Positions 34,915 to 47,601 of a stretch of 64,000 nt of DNA are shown here, one piece after another. The stretch is from Helianthus annuus (lineage: Eukaryota > Streptophyta > Magnoliopsida > Asterales > Asteraceae): the NCBI RefSeq assembly GCF_002127325.2, contig NC_035438.2, positions 143,305,801 to 143,369,800 on the forward strand. The letters are read 5' to 3'. Position 1 is the first letter of the stretch, and each line of letters opens with the position of its first letter. Position numbers and translations under genes: made by a program. Below the pieces are notes generated by a model. It was not told the origin of the DNA and did no database searches. It saw only the letters and a program-made list of their open reading frames with translations.

Positions 34915-36809
34915 AGCTCAATCCAGGGAAATGCTCGTTTGGAATGGAAGAAGGCAAATTCCTTGGGTTCATCGTGACTAAAGATGGATTCAAGGTAAAT
35001 CCGGAGAAAGTTCAGGCGATTGAGCGCATGCCATCGCCTTCATCGATGAAAGAGATGCAACGACTAGCCGGCAGGCTAGCAGCACTCAACAGATTCTTAG
35101 CCAACCATGCAGCTAAGTCTTATCCTTTCATCAAAACCCTGCGGAACTGTTTAAAGGAAGAACAATTCCAGTGGACCGCAGAGGCTGAAGACGCTTTCCG
35201 GGAAATGAAGGAGTGTTTGATACAACTCCCAACCTTAACCGCACCACGCAAGGATGAGCCACTCATATTATACCTATCCGCCGCGGACAATGCGGTGGGT
35301 GCGGTATTGATAGTGGAACAGGAGGGGGTTCAAACACCCATCTATTACATCAGCAAGATGCTCAACGACCCAGAGACAAGGTATTCAATAATGGAGAAGT
35401 TGGTGCTAGCATTGGTGCACGCTTCAAGACGGTTGCGACGCTACTTCGCAAACCACGTCATCACAGTGCTAACCAATTACAGGATCGGCCCGATCCTATC
35501 CAAACCGGACATCTCTGGGAGATTAGCAAAATGGGCAATAGAGTTGGGCGCACACACGCTACACTACAAACCGCGCCCCGCAATTAAAGGCCAAGTCTTA
35601 GCTAATTTCGCCGCCGAAGTACCGGTGAATCGCATCCAAGAATGCGAAGAAGCACAAAATCCTGCACCCACGCCATCTTCCTCAGAAACATGGGCACTAT
35701 TTACCGATGGTGCCTCCAACGAGGAAGGTGCGGGCGCAGGTCTGCGACTCGTCAGCCCCGACGGCCAAGAGCTTACATATGCAATCCGCCTCGATTTCAA
35801 AAGCACGAACAACGAGGCAGAATATGAGGCCCTGTTAGCGGGACTACGTTTAGCATTCAAACTCGGCGTGCAACACCTGGAAGCACACGTCGACTCTTTA
35901 TTGGTTGTAGGACAAATACGCGGCAACTATGCCGCAAAAGGGGACATCATGATCCTCTACCTCAAGCAAGCCCTGCAACTAACATCCAAATTCGCTTCGT
36001 TCAATATCCGACATATTAATCGAAGTGAAAACAAATCCGCGGATGCACTATCAAAACTCGCATCCACCAGCTTCCAGCACTTGGCAAAGGAGATACGCAT
36101 CGAAATTCTGCAAAATCCTTCGGTACCCCTGCGCCAAGTCAACGTCATTCAATACGGTACAACATCATGGATGACACCTATTATCGCATATCTGCAATCA
36201 GGTGTGACTCCCGAAAGCAAGTCAGAGGCACGCAAGTTACAACACAAAGCGTGCCACTATCAAATGGGAGACGGTATCTTATACCGAAAATCATACCTAG
36301 GGCCACTCCTGCGATGCGTCAACCCGCAGGATGCCACATACCTCATCCGAGAGATACACGAGGGCATATGTGGCATACATGCCGGACCACGCATGGTAGT
36401 GGCCAAAATCATGAATGCCGGGTATTACTGGCCCGGCATGCACCTGGACGCCGTCAAAGAGTTGCGCAAATGCATCGACTGTCAACGTCATGCTCCAAAA
36501 ACTTTGCAGCCAAAGAACAACTTAGTCCCCATCACAACCGCATGCCCTTTTCAGAAATGGGCAATTGACGTTGTGGGACCTTTCCCTGACGCTCCGGGTG
36601 CGGTCAAATTTATCATAGTAGCGGTTGATTACTTCACAAAATGGGTAGAAGCAAAACCGCTCGCCTCAACCACTGCTATGATAACAAGAAAATTCATTTG
36701 GGAACACATCATCTGCCGTTTCGGTTTACCAATGTGCATTGTCACCGATAACGGCACCAACTTCGCTGCCGACGAATTCCAAAAAATGGCTAGAAGAACT
36801 ACATATTGA
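34915..36809 (+). pseudogene. E3 RNase H, archaeal-type RNase H and integrase (N-terminal)
   Basis: Open from 34944 to 36809 (621 codons). In order: RT connection (KFLGFIVTKDGFKVNPEKVQ), native Gypsy RNase H with weakened acidic motifs (LYLSAADNAVGAVL), then a second RNase H of archaeal/plant type with all four acidic positions (ALFTDGASNEEGAGAG; NNEAEYEALLAGL; HVDSLLVVGQI; NKSADALSKLAS) at about 35695-36060. Then the integrase zinc finger (HEGICGIHAG...CIDCQRH) and the first two catalytic Asp residues (WAIDVVGPFP; VTDNGTNFAADEF). The dual RNase H is the Tat signature. The frame breaks near 36785 in a run of six A where one extra base is present. Confidence 0.94.
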
Positions 36810-37401
36810 GCACATATTCTCATCAGTAGCACACCCGCAAGGGAATGGCCAAGTCGAGAGTATTAATAAAAGTATAGTCGAAGGCATCAAGGCACGGTTG
36901 GGAACGGCCAGGCGTGGCTGGGTCGATGAACTCCCAAGTATCTTATGGGCTCACCGTACTAGCCCAAAAACGAGCAACGGAGAAACACCCTTCAGCCTAG
37001 TCTATGGTTCAGAAGCGGTGATCCCCGCGGAAGTAGGTCTCCCCTCTCCTAGAATGTTGGCTATTGAAAAACTAGACAACAACACGGAACGCAGGATTGA
37101 TTTGGACCTTTTGGAAGAAAGGCGTGAAAACGCTGCCATCAACGAGGCCAAATACAAATCCAAACTGGAAAAGTACTACAACACGCGTGTCCGCGTTTGT
37201 ACTTTCAATCCAGGAGACTACGTCCTACGCGACAACGAAGCATCTAATGCTGAGCGCCCAGGCAAACTTGCCCCCAAGTGGGAAGGACCCTACCTCATCA
37301 AAGAGGTCTTAGGGAAAGGCGCATACAAATTACAAACGTTAGAAGGCGAACCTATCGCACGAACATGGAACGCACAACAACTTCGACGCTGTTATATGTA
37401 A
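36739..37401 (+). pseudogene. E3 integrase, C-terminal part
   Basis: Continues the integrase in frame 1 from about 36786 (WLEELHIEHIFSSVAHPQGN) with the catalytic Glu in GNGQVESINKSIVEGIK, then RTSPKTSNGETPFSLVYGSE. The C-terminal segment is KWEGPYLIKEVLGKGAYKLQ, and the frame ends with TAA at 37399-37401. There is no chromodomain, as expected for Tat. The ATG at 36739 is in the wrong frame for the preceding part and is not a real start. Confidence 0.9.
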
Positions 37402-38064
37402 GCCATGTTCCTACATTTTCTATGTAACATATCGGGCCGCAGGCCATTGGCAAATAAATAAGTAAGCAATTTTATACATTATTGTTTGTTACTACTATTA
37501 CAAATGCGTCTCCACTTTGCGGTATCCCAAAAACAGATTGGCAAAATCTTCATTCGCGATACCCATACAAAGTGGTAACCACACACAAATATTGTAATAG
37601 GCCAGCAAAAGGCAAAAAGACTTGCATATTTATCTGGCGGGATAAACAAGTTTTTGTTAACATTAACACAATTCCTGAGCCCAAAAAGGCAAACAATGGA
37701 ATTGACGCGTACTCATACGACAAAGGTATGGAGTATACTTGACCCCATTCACAAATGGGTAGAGTTCCGGTTATATAAGTTTTTACAAAGCTTACACAAT
37801 TCTAAAACCCTAACGGGGTAAATAACGGAATTGACACGTACTCATACCGCAACAGTATGGAGTACACTCGACCCCACTCACAATGGGTAGAGATTTGCAT
37901 ACATACGTTCAAACATGCAAGAATTAAAAACACTTGTACAAATTGAACAAAAAACTTTATATTCAAAAAGTTCAAGCACCCACGCGATGCTTAATGGATT
38001 TACATAAAGTTCCTATCATATACAAGAGGAAGACAAAAAGGGGGCACACTAGCCAACCTAAACC
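37402..38064. other. E3 spacer between pol and the antisense gene
   Basis: Non-coding. It contains two related blocks near 37690-37760 and 37815-37890 (GACGCGTACTCATACGACAA / GACACGTACTCATACCGCAA, then GTATGGAGTA), a partial duplication about 120 bp apart. It would hold the 3' ends of both the pol transcript and the minus-strand gene. Confidence 0.7.
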
Positions 38065-41000
38065 CTATTTTGTACCACTGGTCCCAGCACCACCAGCGGG
38101 ATCTTCCTCTTCCGCATCGGCATAGAGCATCCGCAGCTGATCTACATAATCCGCAGCCTCTAAACTGTCGTCCAACTCCTCCACACAAGCGAGTGACGTA
38201 TCATAAAAGGAGGCTATAGCCGCGTTCAGGCGACCTTCGGTGTCCACGTCACGGAACCCAGATCGCTCTGCAGTAAAACCGCCTTCAGACATGACGTTCA
38301 TATGACTGACACAGCGGCTGTAACCAGCTTTAAAACCGGCATCGCGGGCACGTTCCTTGACCAAGTCTAAACCAGCTGCGGTCTCAGGTGCATCCATGAT
38401 AGCCTGAACAATCTGCAGTAAAAGGATGATAAGTCTCGGATACTAATCCAAGCAAATATAAAGGCAAGGGATACTTACACGCGCGATACCGTGACTCCGC
38501 ATCCACTCACGGTCAGCCTCCAGTTGGTTAAACGAAGAGGTCAGAGCATCTCTGGCCTCAACGGCAACATTGGCCCGCTCTTCCACTGCAGTCATGCGGG
38601 CTGTGAGGTCAGTAACCGCGACCTCCCGGGTCTGAACCTCAGCCTGTCAAAGAGCAGAAAACAGTTTACTCAGTAAACATTCTCAAAAAGCAGGGAAATA
38701 TAAAACAAAGGTAACAAGTCATACCTGAAGGTTGGCAACAACTTTATCCAAACGAACGCGCTCAGCATTCGCCTCTTCAAGAGCCTTGGAAGAAAGGCTC
38801 TCCCTCTCTTCGGCCTCCTCCAGGGCCTTCGCAGCACGCGCCCCGGCTTCCTTGGCCTCTTCAAACGCCTTTATGGCCCCGACCTCCGCCTGCTGCGCTT
38901 TAACCGCAATCGCCTCAGCTGCAGCTTTCTCTTTGCCCAAGGCAACGTTCGCTGCCTTGGCGTTCGTCAACTCCTGCCGAGCACGAAACAGATTGTCATT
39001 CTGCTTAGCCCAAGATTCATTCCACTTCTTGCGCTCATTGGACAACTTTTCGTTCCAACTCTTGCGTTCATCAGAAAGGAGTTTGGCAAGAGTACGAACC
39101 TGTTTCAGCTGAGCAGTGGCAGCCCACTCCGAGGTCTGTTTCTGCTTCTCAAACGCAGCTCTATCCTTCTCAAGCTGCTCTGCACCCGCACGAGCAGCCT
39201 TGACCAACTCTTCCGCTTCGGCCCGCATGCGAGCAGCTTCCTCCTCTCTGCGGCCTAACACCTTGTAGTCTTCCAAAATGGCGTTCGCCACTATGGAACT
39301 TCCTACTAGCATGGTGGAAAGTTGATTGATGCGCAGCTCACGGGGGGCGGCACGGGCACGTTCAACTTCAAAGGGGGTGCCCAGACCACCCAGAATCTCC
39401 TTACACGCAGAAGGGTCATTGGAAATATCATCCCCTTGCATAACAGTCCAGGGGGGTCGGTGATACACAGTACTTCGACCCTGGGTATACGTGCGATAAT
39501 AATACTCCAATTCAGACTCCCCAGGCTGAATTGGAGGCCCATCATAACCCGCACCGCCGGCAGACGAACCGGTAACCTTCTCACCAAGAGAAGACTTCTG
39601 CTGCTCAGCATCAGTTTTCCGCGGCTCCGCATCAGCCTTTTGTTTCCCAGAATCCGAAAACCGTAGATCCATATTATCACCCTCATTGGGAGAGATCAGA
39701 TTGTTGGAGGAATCAACGGTATCGAAAATCTGGGTCGCGGTTTTGTCTGCAGTACCCTCCGCTTGCGCGGTTGAATCTGGCACCACCTTGACAAAAGGCG
39801 CCGAAGGTTCCTTAGACATCCCCGCACCTACACCCACATCCCTGGTATGCGGGGGAGACAAAGGAGCATCAAAGATAGAAAAATCATCATCTTGAGGCTC
39901 TGCAAGAAACAAAGTCAATAGCGATCAAAAAACAAGTTGTACATAACACTTGACACAAGCTATACAACACTTACCAACAGTAACCGCAGGCTTCTTTGGT
40001 GTCGGACCAGTCCTCTTAGACTGCAACCTCCGACGTTTCGGTCCACCGGCACCACCGGCCGTCTCCTCTACTTGCCTCTTCCCAACAACAGACTGCGAAC
40101 CCGCAGCGTTTCCACCCGTAGCTATACCCAAACCCTCAAGGGTATCAGATACTATCACATAATCCTTGTATCTACGGAAAGAAGAGTAAGAGATACCTGC
40201 CGCCTGCGGCACCAGATGAGGCACAACAGTGACCCCCGGTATTTTCTTCTGGCGAAAGCGCACGCCTTTCATCATTTGCCTCTTAGGCACACCCTTCGCG
40301 TCAGGGTCCCCTAAGGCCCCAAGATCACCTGCATGAAAACCATCCAAGAGGTGAGTCAGTGCAACCATTATTGTTATCACAAGAAAAAAGGATTCCTAAA
40401 TATACCTTTGCCCCGCGGCAACTCAACTGCCAATGCGGCCTCAGTAGGCACCCGGAAGTTATCTCGAATGATAACATTAAACTCCTCCTCGCCATCCGCA
40501 CAAACAACTGTTTCAACTTGACCCTGGAAATCCGGGGCAAACATCCTCCATAAGGGAGCATCCTCTGATAGCAAACGCACCAGTCAGTAACGCATACGGG
40601 GATAAGAAAGTTAAACAAATGAAAAGTACGTACCACCACTTTTCTCCCGCACCACGGGCTTTGACTTCTTGTTCCTCCTTGTCAGCATCATGCGCAACAC
40701 CCACAACTGTGTGTTGGTCAGCTTCACCGACTCAATGGTCTGCAACTGCGGAAACCACTCCACCGACTTCATGCTAGGGACTGCAATGGTCTCTGATATG
40801 ATCGTCTCGGTCACATTCCGAAACGTCATATTTGCAACAATCGCAGCAGCCTTGATGTAAAAGAACTTCATTTTCCACTTCGTCATCCCCTTGGGAGGAG
40901 TCATCAGTTTGGGACTACCCTCTCGTTGACGGAAAGAAAAGAACCCCAAGGACACCGTCATTTGATAAAACCGTCGGAAATCTCCAACGGTAGGCTCTAT

Positions 41001-41390
41001 GCTAAGAGCACGAAAGGTTGATTCAAAATTTCGAATCCGGATCATACCAAACGGACTCAGTTGAGAAATGTGGACCTTGTACCACTCCAAAACCTCAACA
41101 ACAAAAACAGTCAAAGGTAACCGGAGATTACAGTCACCAAAAAAGTCTGCCCACATGGTCACATAACCGGCCGGAGCATCGGCACCGGTGTCACCCTCTG
41201 ATGGGTAAAAGGCCCCATATTCAGGGGGCATTTGGACATCAAGAATCATACGATCAAAGGACTTCTTGGTCTATTTTAACACCGGTAAACCACCACCGGC
41301 GGCTCCCCCCTCTTCTTCCTCCGCCACCACCGGCGATGAAGACTCCGGGTTGTCACCTTCCACATTATGTGGACTTGATGGTTCAGCCAT
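38065..41390 (-). pseudogene. Antisense six-exon gene of E3, one in-frame stop
   Basis: Exons on the minus strand: 41390-40634, 40564-40406, 40328-39975, 39899-38725, 38643-38479, 38412-38065. All five introns are GT-AG (donors GTACGT, GTATAT, GTAAGT, GTATGA, GTAAGT). The spliced length is 2958 nt, exactly 986 codons including TAG at 38067-38065. The single defect is a TAG at codon 40 (41273-41271). Residues about 48-250 resemble the plant 'putative gypsy type transposon' domain (ADFFGDCNLRLPLTVFVVEV; SPFGMIRIRNFES). Exon 3 is basic (KRRRLQSKRTGPTPKK). Exon 4 ends in a long Ala/Glu/Lys coiled coil (about residues 640-815), and the C-terminus is acidic. Antisense ORFs after pol are known in Tat elements such as Grande (gene 23) and RIRE2; their function is unknown. 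The ATG at 41390 is chosen because it heads the frame after a TATA box. Confidence 0.88.
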
Positions 41391-41546
41391 CAGAAATATC
41401 GAAGAAACGAAAGAACGTGAGTAAAAACACTAAACTCAACCTCACCGGAAGTTCAAGAAGTATCATCGGAGAAGGCAAAGAAATGTTCTCTCACCGGCAA
41501 ATTTTTGAAATTTCGAACAAGTGAGGGGAAACCACGAACGGTTTCC

Positions 41547-41556
41547 CCTTATATAC
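41547..41556 (-). promoter_or_regulatory. TATA box for the antisense gene
   Basis: GTATATAAGG on the minus strand, about 157 bp upstream of the ATG at 41390. It lies in the element's internal region, not in an LTR. Confidence 0.65.
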
Positions 41557-43162
41557 CCATCGCAATTAATGCGGAGGGAGAAAACGAATCATCACGTTCA
41601 AAAAGAATGAATTGCGCGACACCACGTGTCAAGCGCCGTTTTCGCTAACGGTTATCACGCGCGCGTGGCCGCCCACGCGCCTGACATAAGAGACGTTTAT
41701 ACTCTTTGCTACAGTGCATTTAATGCCTCGGGCAGTGCAAACGTCCTTTCATTTCAGCACATGCCAGAAAGATCTCACCAACTTCCACCAACTCACACGT
41801 GAGATCAGCCACGTATGCAACAAAAAGCGACTACCTTATCCAATTACAAGCGGCATGCGGTTTCTCTGGTATACCGCACCATAACCCATAACGCATGTCG
41901 TTTTTTTACATACCCCTAAAAATAGGCAAAAATATATATCTCCACACTATAAGGGGGTATAAGACCTTTCCGCACTACCCACGAGCACACGTGGAATATG
42001 CGGAAATGACACACACGAGCCCGTTCAGGTGTGTCAGATACTCAGAACCAGCGTTGTTCTTTGGACTGAACCGCATCTCAGATACAGGTAAACCGCATTG
42101 CCTTCATTCTCTTCAAGCTTCAAATCCCTCCTGTCTGGTTCAGAACCACAGAGGGTGCATGAACCCCTTCTTTAACAAGAAGAAGGAAGGGAATGTACGC
42201 GCGCGCACATCAGCAACCCTGACTCCTGAACCTTCAAGAGCCACATCCGAACAACACACCCGTTTCGAGCGAATATGGGAATGCAAAACCGCAGACACTC
42301 ATGAGTCGCTGCGGACATAACCATAGCTTCCGCAAATGGATGTTACGGAAGAGCCACAACTAACTCCACATCGAGGAACGAAACTACTTCAAGGAAACAC
42401 TCCTCGGTATTGGAGCGTGAAGGAAGGTGCCTAAGGAAGAGATGCGGACAAGATCCCCAATGATCATACGAGCCCTTGTCGAACAACAAGTGAACGAACA
42501 AGCGGTAACAAGTCTGCTTATAACGTTGTTACCCTACTTGTACGTTGGATAGAATAAACAATGATAGGCATTACCATGCCTATGATCATGTTTATTTGAC
42601 CGTTATCCAGAATTACATTGTTCGACCAAACATGGCCAACAATGACGCAAGTGCCCAACGTTGTTCCCACAACCGTGGCCAACAATGTCAAGCAACGAGG
42701 TAACCGCAAAGGACGTGCGGTTACTTGAGAGCTAATGGGAAGAACATGAACACCCCACGAAAGGAATCATCATTAGATATCCAATTATGGGAACAGCATG
42801 CTCTCTTCTTCATTCACCACTTCAAAGGTTGGTTCGAAGTTTGTGCACACCTTCAACCACCATCTCAAAGATTGGTTCGAAGTTTGTACACTTCCTCCAA
42901 CTAATTCCTACAGTTGGTTCGGCATACCAACAGGTGGCAACCAGCCAAAGGATGAGAATTTCGCATCAGACGAAACATTTTCACCGGTACGGAAGAGGCG
43001 TCAAATGACCCTTCCAGACCTCCAGCTTGATTTACAAACAGAAAAGACCATCCACATGGTCTAGGATCTTCTCCAGACTCCAAACTACCTTCTAAACACC
43101 ATAGTCCAGTACTCCTCCCACATACAACTTGTATGTGGCAGCAACACTAGACTGGGGGGACT
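41557..43162. other. E3 3' region with inverted repeats and polypurine tract
   Basis: No recognisable protein; a 141-codon frame at 41895-42320 has no known domain. Inverted repeats: 42553-42596 (outer arms AATAAACA/TGTTTATT, inner arms ATAGGCAT/ATGCCTAT) and 42700-42724 (GTAACCGCA/TGCGGTTAC). A short duplication with AAAG(G/A)TTGGTTCGAAGTTTG is at about 42824 and 42869. A polypurine-like ACTGGGGGGAC precedes the LTR. Confidence 0.75.
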
Positions 43163-44038
43163 TGAAGGGGTATGGTCCCAGATCTCGCGTCAGCATCGAC
43201 CGCGAGTGACCATTTCCCTTATCAAAACCCCCACCAGCTAACAACCTACTTGTGCCCATGCGAGAACGCGTCGACACAAGGGTTGAATCCAATCTATCTA
43301 GTGATGAAGGAGGACTTACATGGAACATGAGAACGGTAGAGTGATGCGACATAGCATCACATCTGATGTATGAAAACAGAAGTATTCATAGCGATGCGGT
43401 CTCACACCGCGTCCAGTGAACACTTCTATCAATACAAGGAAGCTGGATAACAGCAACAGTCACCACAGGCGATGATGCGGCCAACACCGCATCTCGCGTA
43501 TTGCTTGATCACAAGCAAGAGACGCGATAACATCAGATGTTACCGCAGGCAGCGATGCGGCTAGCACCGCATCCTATATGCTCAACAAGTGGGACTAACA
43601 CCACAGTGCAAGTGGAACCAATGGCAGTCACCTGTCAGGTCTATGTAAGCGACAGACTGACGTGGCGTCGTCTCCCCGGCCGACATGTCTGACACACCTG
43701 CAAAGGTGCAGCATGTTGTCAGTCTATCCTTCCACCTCCTCCTTCACTCCTCGGCTATAAATACCAACCCCAAACCAGGTTTGAGGTATCTCTTCACAAC
43801 TCTCTCACTACTACTACTATCTTACTTTTCTTCCCAAGCAAACTACTGATTCTCACGCCGGAGAGTGGTAACAAGGAGCACCCCCCACCCCATCCTCCTT
43901 GTTACGAGTCACGGTTTGTTTCCTTGTGCAGGAGATCAACCTACCGGTGATCCAGTCAGCGATCCTCGAGAGGAAGGGATTAACCCTTCTTGACGAGACC
44001 AGTGTGTTAACCCTGCCCGGTTAACCATTGTTTCATCA
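43163..44038 (+). repeat. E3 3' LTR
   Basis: 876 bp, matching 20903-21778 with few differences; TATA box at 43756-43763. Followed by TSD GGTAC. Confidence 0.95.
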
Positions 44039-45781
44039 GGTACCAAGTGCACTATCTACACCGATCATAGGAGTCTCAAGCATATCTTCAAGCAGAAGGA
44101 ATTGAACATGCGACGTCGATGGGTTGAACTACTGAACGATTACAAATGCGCCATCAAGTACCATCCAGGCAAAGCCAATGTTGTGGCTGATGCTCTCAGT
44201 CGAAAAGATACTACACCTAGGCGTGTACGAGCCTTGCAGCTCACTATTCAGTCTAGTCTTCCTGCACAGATACGGGATGCTCAGGTAGAAGCATTGAAAC
44301 CAGAAAACGTCAAGGCTGAAGCCCTACGCGGCTCAAGGCAACGATTAGAACAAAGGGAAGACGGCGCCTACTATGTAACAAGACGCATTTGGGTTCCACA
44401 TTATGGCAACTTACGCGAGTTGGTAATGGATGAAGCTCATAAGTCCCGCTACTCGGTACATCCAGGTTTGGATAAAATGTACCACGATCTTAGAACTACG
44501 TACTGGTGGCCTAGCATGAAGGCCCACATAGCAACTTACGTCTGTAAGTGTTTGACCTGTGCCTGGGTCAAGACGGAATACCAGAAACCATCAGGCCTAC
44601 TTCAGCAACCAAAGATACCACAATGGAAATGGGAGGAAATTTCCATGGATTTCGTTACTGGCCTACCTAGATCCCAGCGTGGTAACGATACTATTTGGGT
44701 GATCGTGGATCGACTCACAAAGTCTGTTCACTTCTTAGCTATCAAGGAAACTGACAAGTTCTCTACCTTAGCAGACGTATACTTGAAAGAAGTTGTTTCG
44801 AGGCACGGAGTGCCAATCTCTATTATCTCGGATCGTGATGCACGATTCACTTCAGAACTGTGGCAAGCAATGCACAAATCTTTTGGCTCTCGATTAGACA
44901 TGAGCACAGCTTACCACCCTCAGACAGATGGGCAGTCTGAGCGCACTATCCAGACTCTAGAAGACATGCTTCGGGCGTGTGTTATCAATTTTGGCAACAG
45001 CTGGGAAAAACATCTCCCGTTAGTGGAGTTCTCGTACAATAACAGTTACCACACCAGCATTCAAGCCGCTCCATTCGAGGCATTATACGGATGTAAATGC
45101 CGATCACCTCTTTGTTGGGCAGAGGTAGGTGATAGTCAGATCACAGGTCCAGAAATGGTAGTTGATGCTACTGAACGGATTGCACAGATACGACAACGTA
45201 TGGCGGCAGCTCGTGACCGTCAGAAAAGCTACGCTGATAAACGCAGAAAACCGCTCGAGTTCCAAGTTGGGGATCGAGTGCTACTCAAAGTCTCACCCTG
45301 GAAGGGTGTGGTTCGTTTTGGTAAACGAGGCAAGCTCAATCCGTGGTATGTTGGACCGTTCGAAATCATAGAAAGAATAGGCAAAGTGACCTACAAACTG
45401 AACCTACCAGCAGAACTCGGTGCAGTTCATAACGTTTTCCACGTGTCGAATCTGAAGAAGTGTCTGTCAAATGAGACCCTCATAGTTCCTTTGAAGGAAC
45501 TCACTATCGACGAACAGTTGCATTTCATTGAGGAACCTGTTGAAATCACGGACCGGGATGTTAAGATCCTCAAGAACAACAGAATACCTCTTGTACGAAT
45601 TCGTTGGAACTCCCGTCGTGGCCCAGAGTATACCTGGGAACGAGAAGACCAAATGGAACTCAAATATCCCCAGTTATTTCAGAACAATGCAACTACTACT
45701 GAGGCCGAAGCTACTACAGAATTTCGGGACGAAATTCCAAATCAACGGGGGGATGATGTGACACCCCAGGAAAACCAGTAA
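44039..45781 (+). pseudogene. G1 pol part 3: RNase H end, integrase and chromodomain
   Basis: Resumes G1 after the TSD ([19 protein letters not shown]), and is open from 44102 to TAA at 45779-45781 (559 codons). RNase H end: [10 protein letters not shown]. Integrase zinc finger: [20 protein letters not shown]...[11 protein letters not shown] residues: [39 protein letters not shown]. The chromodomain-like end is [18 protein letters not shown]. The catalytic residues are all present, so this part is intact although the element as a whole is broken. The deletion of one codon (NMRRRW for NMRQRRW in G2) is the only gap seen. The frame ends shortly after a TTTCGGGACGAAA palindrome. Confidence 0.93.
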
Positions 45782-45857
45782 GCGATACAACTTAACTAGC
45801 TTCCTCAGTAACCGCATGCTAAATTTCGGGACGAAATTTCTTTCAAGTTGGGGATAA
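45718..45857 (+). other. G1 3' end: doubled palindrome and polypurine tract
   Basis: GAATTTCGGGACGAAATTC at about 45720-45738 within the end of pol, AAATTTCGGGACGAAATTT at about 45823-45841, then GTTGGGGATAA before the LTR at 45858. Confidence 0.85.
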
Positions 45858-47601
45858 TGTGGCAACTCGAGTTTCCGAGATTCCACTTTCGCATTTATTG
45901 CATGTTCACTGTTTGTCTAGTTGCTTACTTACACAATTTGTTTGCCTTGTAACTGTATACGTTGTGATTTGATAAAGTGTGTTGTGATTGTTGCATGGTT
46001 ATGTATTATTTTACGAATGATTTGACAAATACATGAACTTGGTGATGAAACTGTAAATTATATGTGGTGTGTGTGTTTTGTGTAAAGAATGATACTTAGG
46101 GGTGTTTAGTGGTAATATTGAAAATAAAACAAAACCCCTTAACGCTAATCATTCTCACCAATTTCAATCATACGTCACTTCAAATCATTCTCTCTACAAT
46201 CATTTCTCTCATCATTCTTGGCTACACAAGTGCTCTTGCATCAATCTTGATCTTCCAATCCATCTAGAATCAATCTAAGGTAAACGTTTAATGATTGTTT
46301 GTGGTTAATCATTGGTTATTTGATTCTTGAAAACCCTAGTTCTCCAAATAATGGTTCGGTGTTTATTGATCATTCTGATTTTTGTGAAATAGTTTATGAA
46401 CAGTTGTGTAATCACTTGCCTGATGTTAAGATGCCTGATATGTTAGAATTATTTGATTGTTCATTAGATTACAGCATTGCCAAAGTATGAAGATTAGGGT
46501 TTTGATCGTAATCTGTAAACGTAACTGTTCCATTGAAAACTGTGAATTGGTTTGGAATATTCGCATGATTGTTAGTCTGGGGATTGTGTGAGGGTTTTGT
46601 GAAGTCACAAAGTCCGAGTTTTGATTGAATGAATGATCTGAGTTTTGTAAATGATGAATGATCCGAATTTTTGTAATGAAAACATAAGGTCCGAGTTCAT
46701 GGAATGAATATGATCTGAGTTTTATGTTGAAATGTAGAGTCCGAATTTTGTATGCTTGTAAAGGTCCGAATTTTGTAAAGCACACAATTACAAGGTCCGA
46801 GTTTTGATGATTTCTCATGAGGTCCGACTTTTGATTGTTACATGGTTTGAATTTCTGTTTAGATGGTAAGGGTCCGAATTTTTGCTAAGTATGGGTGGTC
46901 CGAACTTTTATAAGGGATGCTTGGTTGGTCCGAATTTTCAAAAGGGGAGTGTTTGGTCCGAAGTTTTAGAAGGGGAATAATTTGGTCCGAGTTTTTGTAA
47001 CATGACACATGATCCGACTTTTGTTGATGCTATTAGGGTCTGAGTTTCATTGATATTGCCCTGTCCGAGTTTTGTGGTGATGTGTAGTCCGAATTTCATG
47101 TATATATAAGTGCCTGAGTTTATTGCAAACACTAGTGTGTTAGAGCCTAATGTTAACACTAGGGATTTGAGTTTACTTATAATGCCAAGTTTAAAACCCT
47201 GAATGAGGAACACCATGCTACTGTATGTTACTGTATATCATTGTATGTTACTGTATGTTACTAGATGATACTGTATGTATTGTATGTATGAACAATCTAT
47301 GTCATGTCATTCTGTACACGATTATCACACGAAACACAGTTGTTTGGACATCAAGGAATTGTAAACCCTAATTGAACGTAAACACTTACATTGAGTTTAT
47401 GTGCAATGTACCTTAGGTCGTGTGTAACGGACCTAACCATTAATTAACACTAGAAGCAATAACATACCGAGCAAACCAAGGTGAGTTCACACTCTTACCA
47501 AGGCATGGGATTCCCAGGGTAGGGAATGGGATTGGATGATTATATGTATTTACATTGTTGAAGGGAATTATGAAATACTGACCTCGGTTGGGAAAGGTCA
47601 C
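45858..47601 (+). repeat. G1 3' LTR, left part
   Basis: Matches 5707-7450; starts TGTGGCAACTCG (one change from the 5' copy). Interrupted by the Athila element; 47597-47601 is its TSD GTCAC. The intron donor equivalent is at 47481. Confidence 0.94.

Larger units (their letters stand above)
20903..44038 (+). mobile_element. E3: Tat-lineage Ty3/Gypsy element (layer 3), TSD GGTAC
   Basis: LTRs 20903-21778 and 43163-44038 are 876 bp each (TG...CA). TSD GGTAC is at 20898-20902 and 44039-44043. The order is gag, protease, RT, RNase H, a second archaeal-type RNase H, integrase, then a minus-strand gene. The second RNase H and the antisense gene after pol are hallmarks of the Tat lineage. Without the E4 insertion it is about 13.2 kb. 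Pol carries two stops and two frameshifts. Confidence 0.95.

Noticed and set aside
38732..39112. Plus-strand frame over the antisense gene, exon 4
   Set aside because: Alanine/serine-rich shadow of the coiled-coil exon; splice sites and domain similarity are on the minus strand.
41895..42320. 141-codon plus-strand frame in the E3 3' region
   Set aside because: No recognisable domain and no start or promoter context.
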